Positions 13,773 to 13,828 of a stretch of DNA of 13,828 nucleotides are shown piece after piece. This DNA comes from an uncultured Chitinophagales bacterium. Lineage in GTDB: Bacteria; Bacteroidota; Bacteroidia; Chitinophagales; Chitinophagaceae. The stretch lies in NCBI GenBank assembly GCA_946886475.1, contig CAMPIQ010000101.1, positions 1-13,828 on the forward strand. The letters are read 5' to 3'. Under the pieces are notes generated by a model. The model was not told the DNA's origin. It searched no databases and saw only the letters and a list, made by a program, of their open reading frames with translations. The translations under genes were made by a program, and so were the position numbers. The number at the start of each line of letters is the position of its first letter. The first letter of the stretch is position 1.

Positions 13773-13828
13773 TCAATTTATTCATTTTCAATCGTTGTGT
13801 TAAAATTAATGATTGATGCATATTTTTC

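Overview
The window reads as ordinary chromosomal DNA of a Bacteroidota bacterium, most likely a Chitinophagaceae-type member of Chitinophagales. The evidence is the gene content and the signals. Most starts lack a Shine-Dalgarno sequence, and many are preceded by boxes matching the Bacteroidota -7 promoter element TAnnTTTG. There is a mitochondrial-type citrate synthase, a tRNA-guanine transglycosylase with a degraded zinc site, and tgt followed by an LptF/LptG permease. I see no tRNA, rRNA, CRISPR array, insertion sequence, phage gene or other clear accessory region.

Layout. Bases 1-138 hold a heptamer repeat and a perfect 18-bp hairpin. pckA (minus, 139-1743) and pepP (plus, 1907-3196) diverge from a short region with one promoter box for each. 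The plus strand continues with pssA, purS, rsmI and a secreted M1-type metallopeptidase, to 7212. rsmG and a membrane GT2 glycosyltransferase (both minus, 7352-9198) follow. tgt and an LptF/LptG-family permease (plus) come next, then the citrate synthase gene gltA (plus, 11840-13165). A stand-alone receiver-domain response regulator (minus, 13384-13728) lies at the right edge.

The genes are mostly housekeeping and do not form one pathway. pckA and gltA are central carbon metabolism. pssA, the permease and perhaps the glycosyltransferase serve the envelope. rsmI, rsmG and tgt modify rRNA and tRNA. pepP and the M1 protein are peptidases, and purS is an isolated purine-synthesis subunit.

The most interesting signals are non-coding. 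(1) Short arrays of 7-bp units lie at or just after the stop codons of most genes. The unit differs between loci but the period of 7 is kept, and in two convergent intervals the units form inverted repeats. (2) A 30-bp element, 28/30 identical, lies in inverted orientation just upstream of both divergent genes GT2 and tgt. (3) For rsmG, GT2, tgt and the permease, the -7-like box ends only 4-6 nt before the ATG, which predicts leaderless or nearly leaderless mRNAs. I found no complete undescribed protein system.
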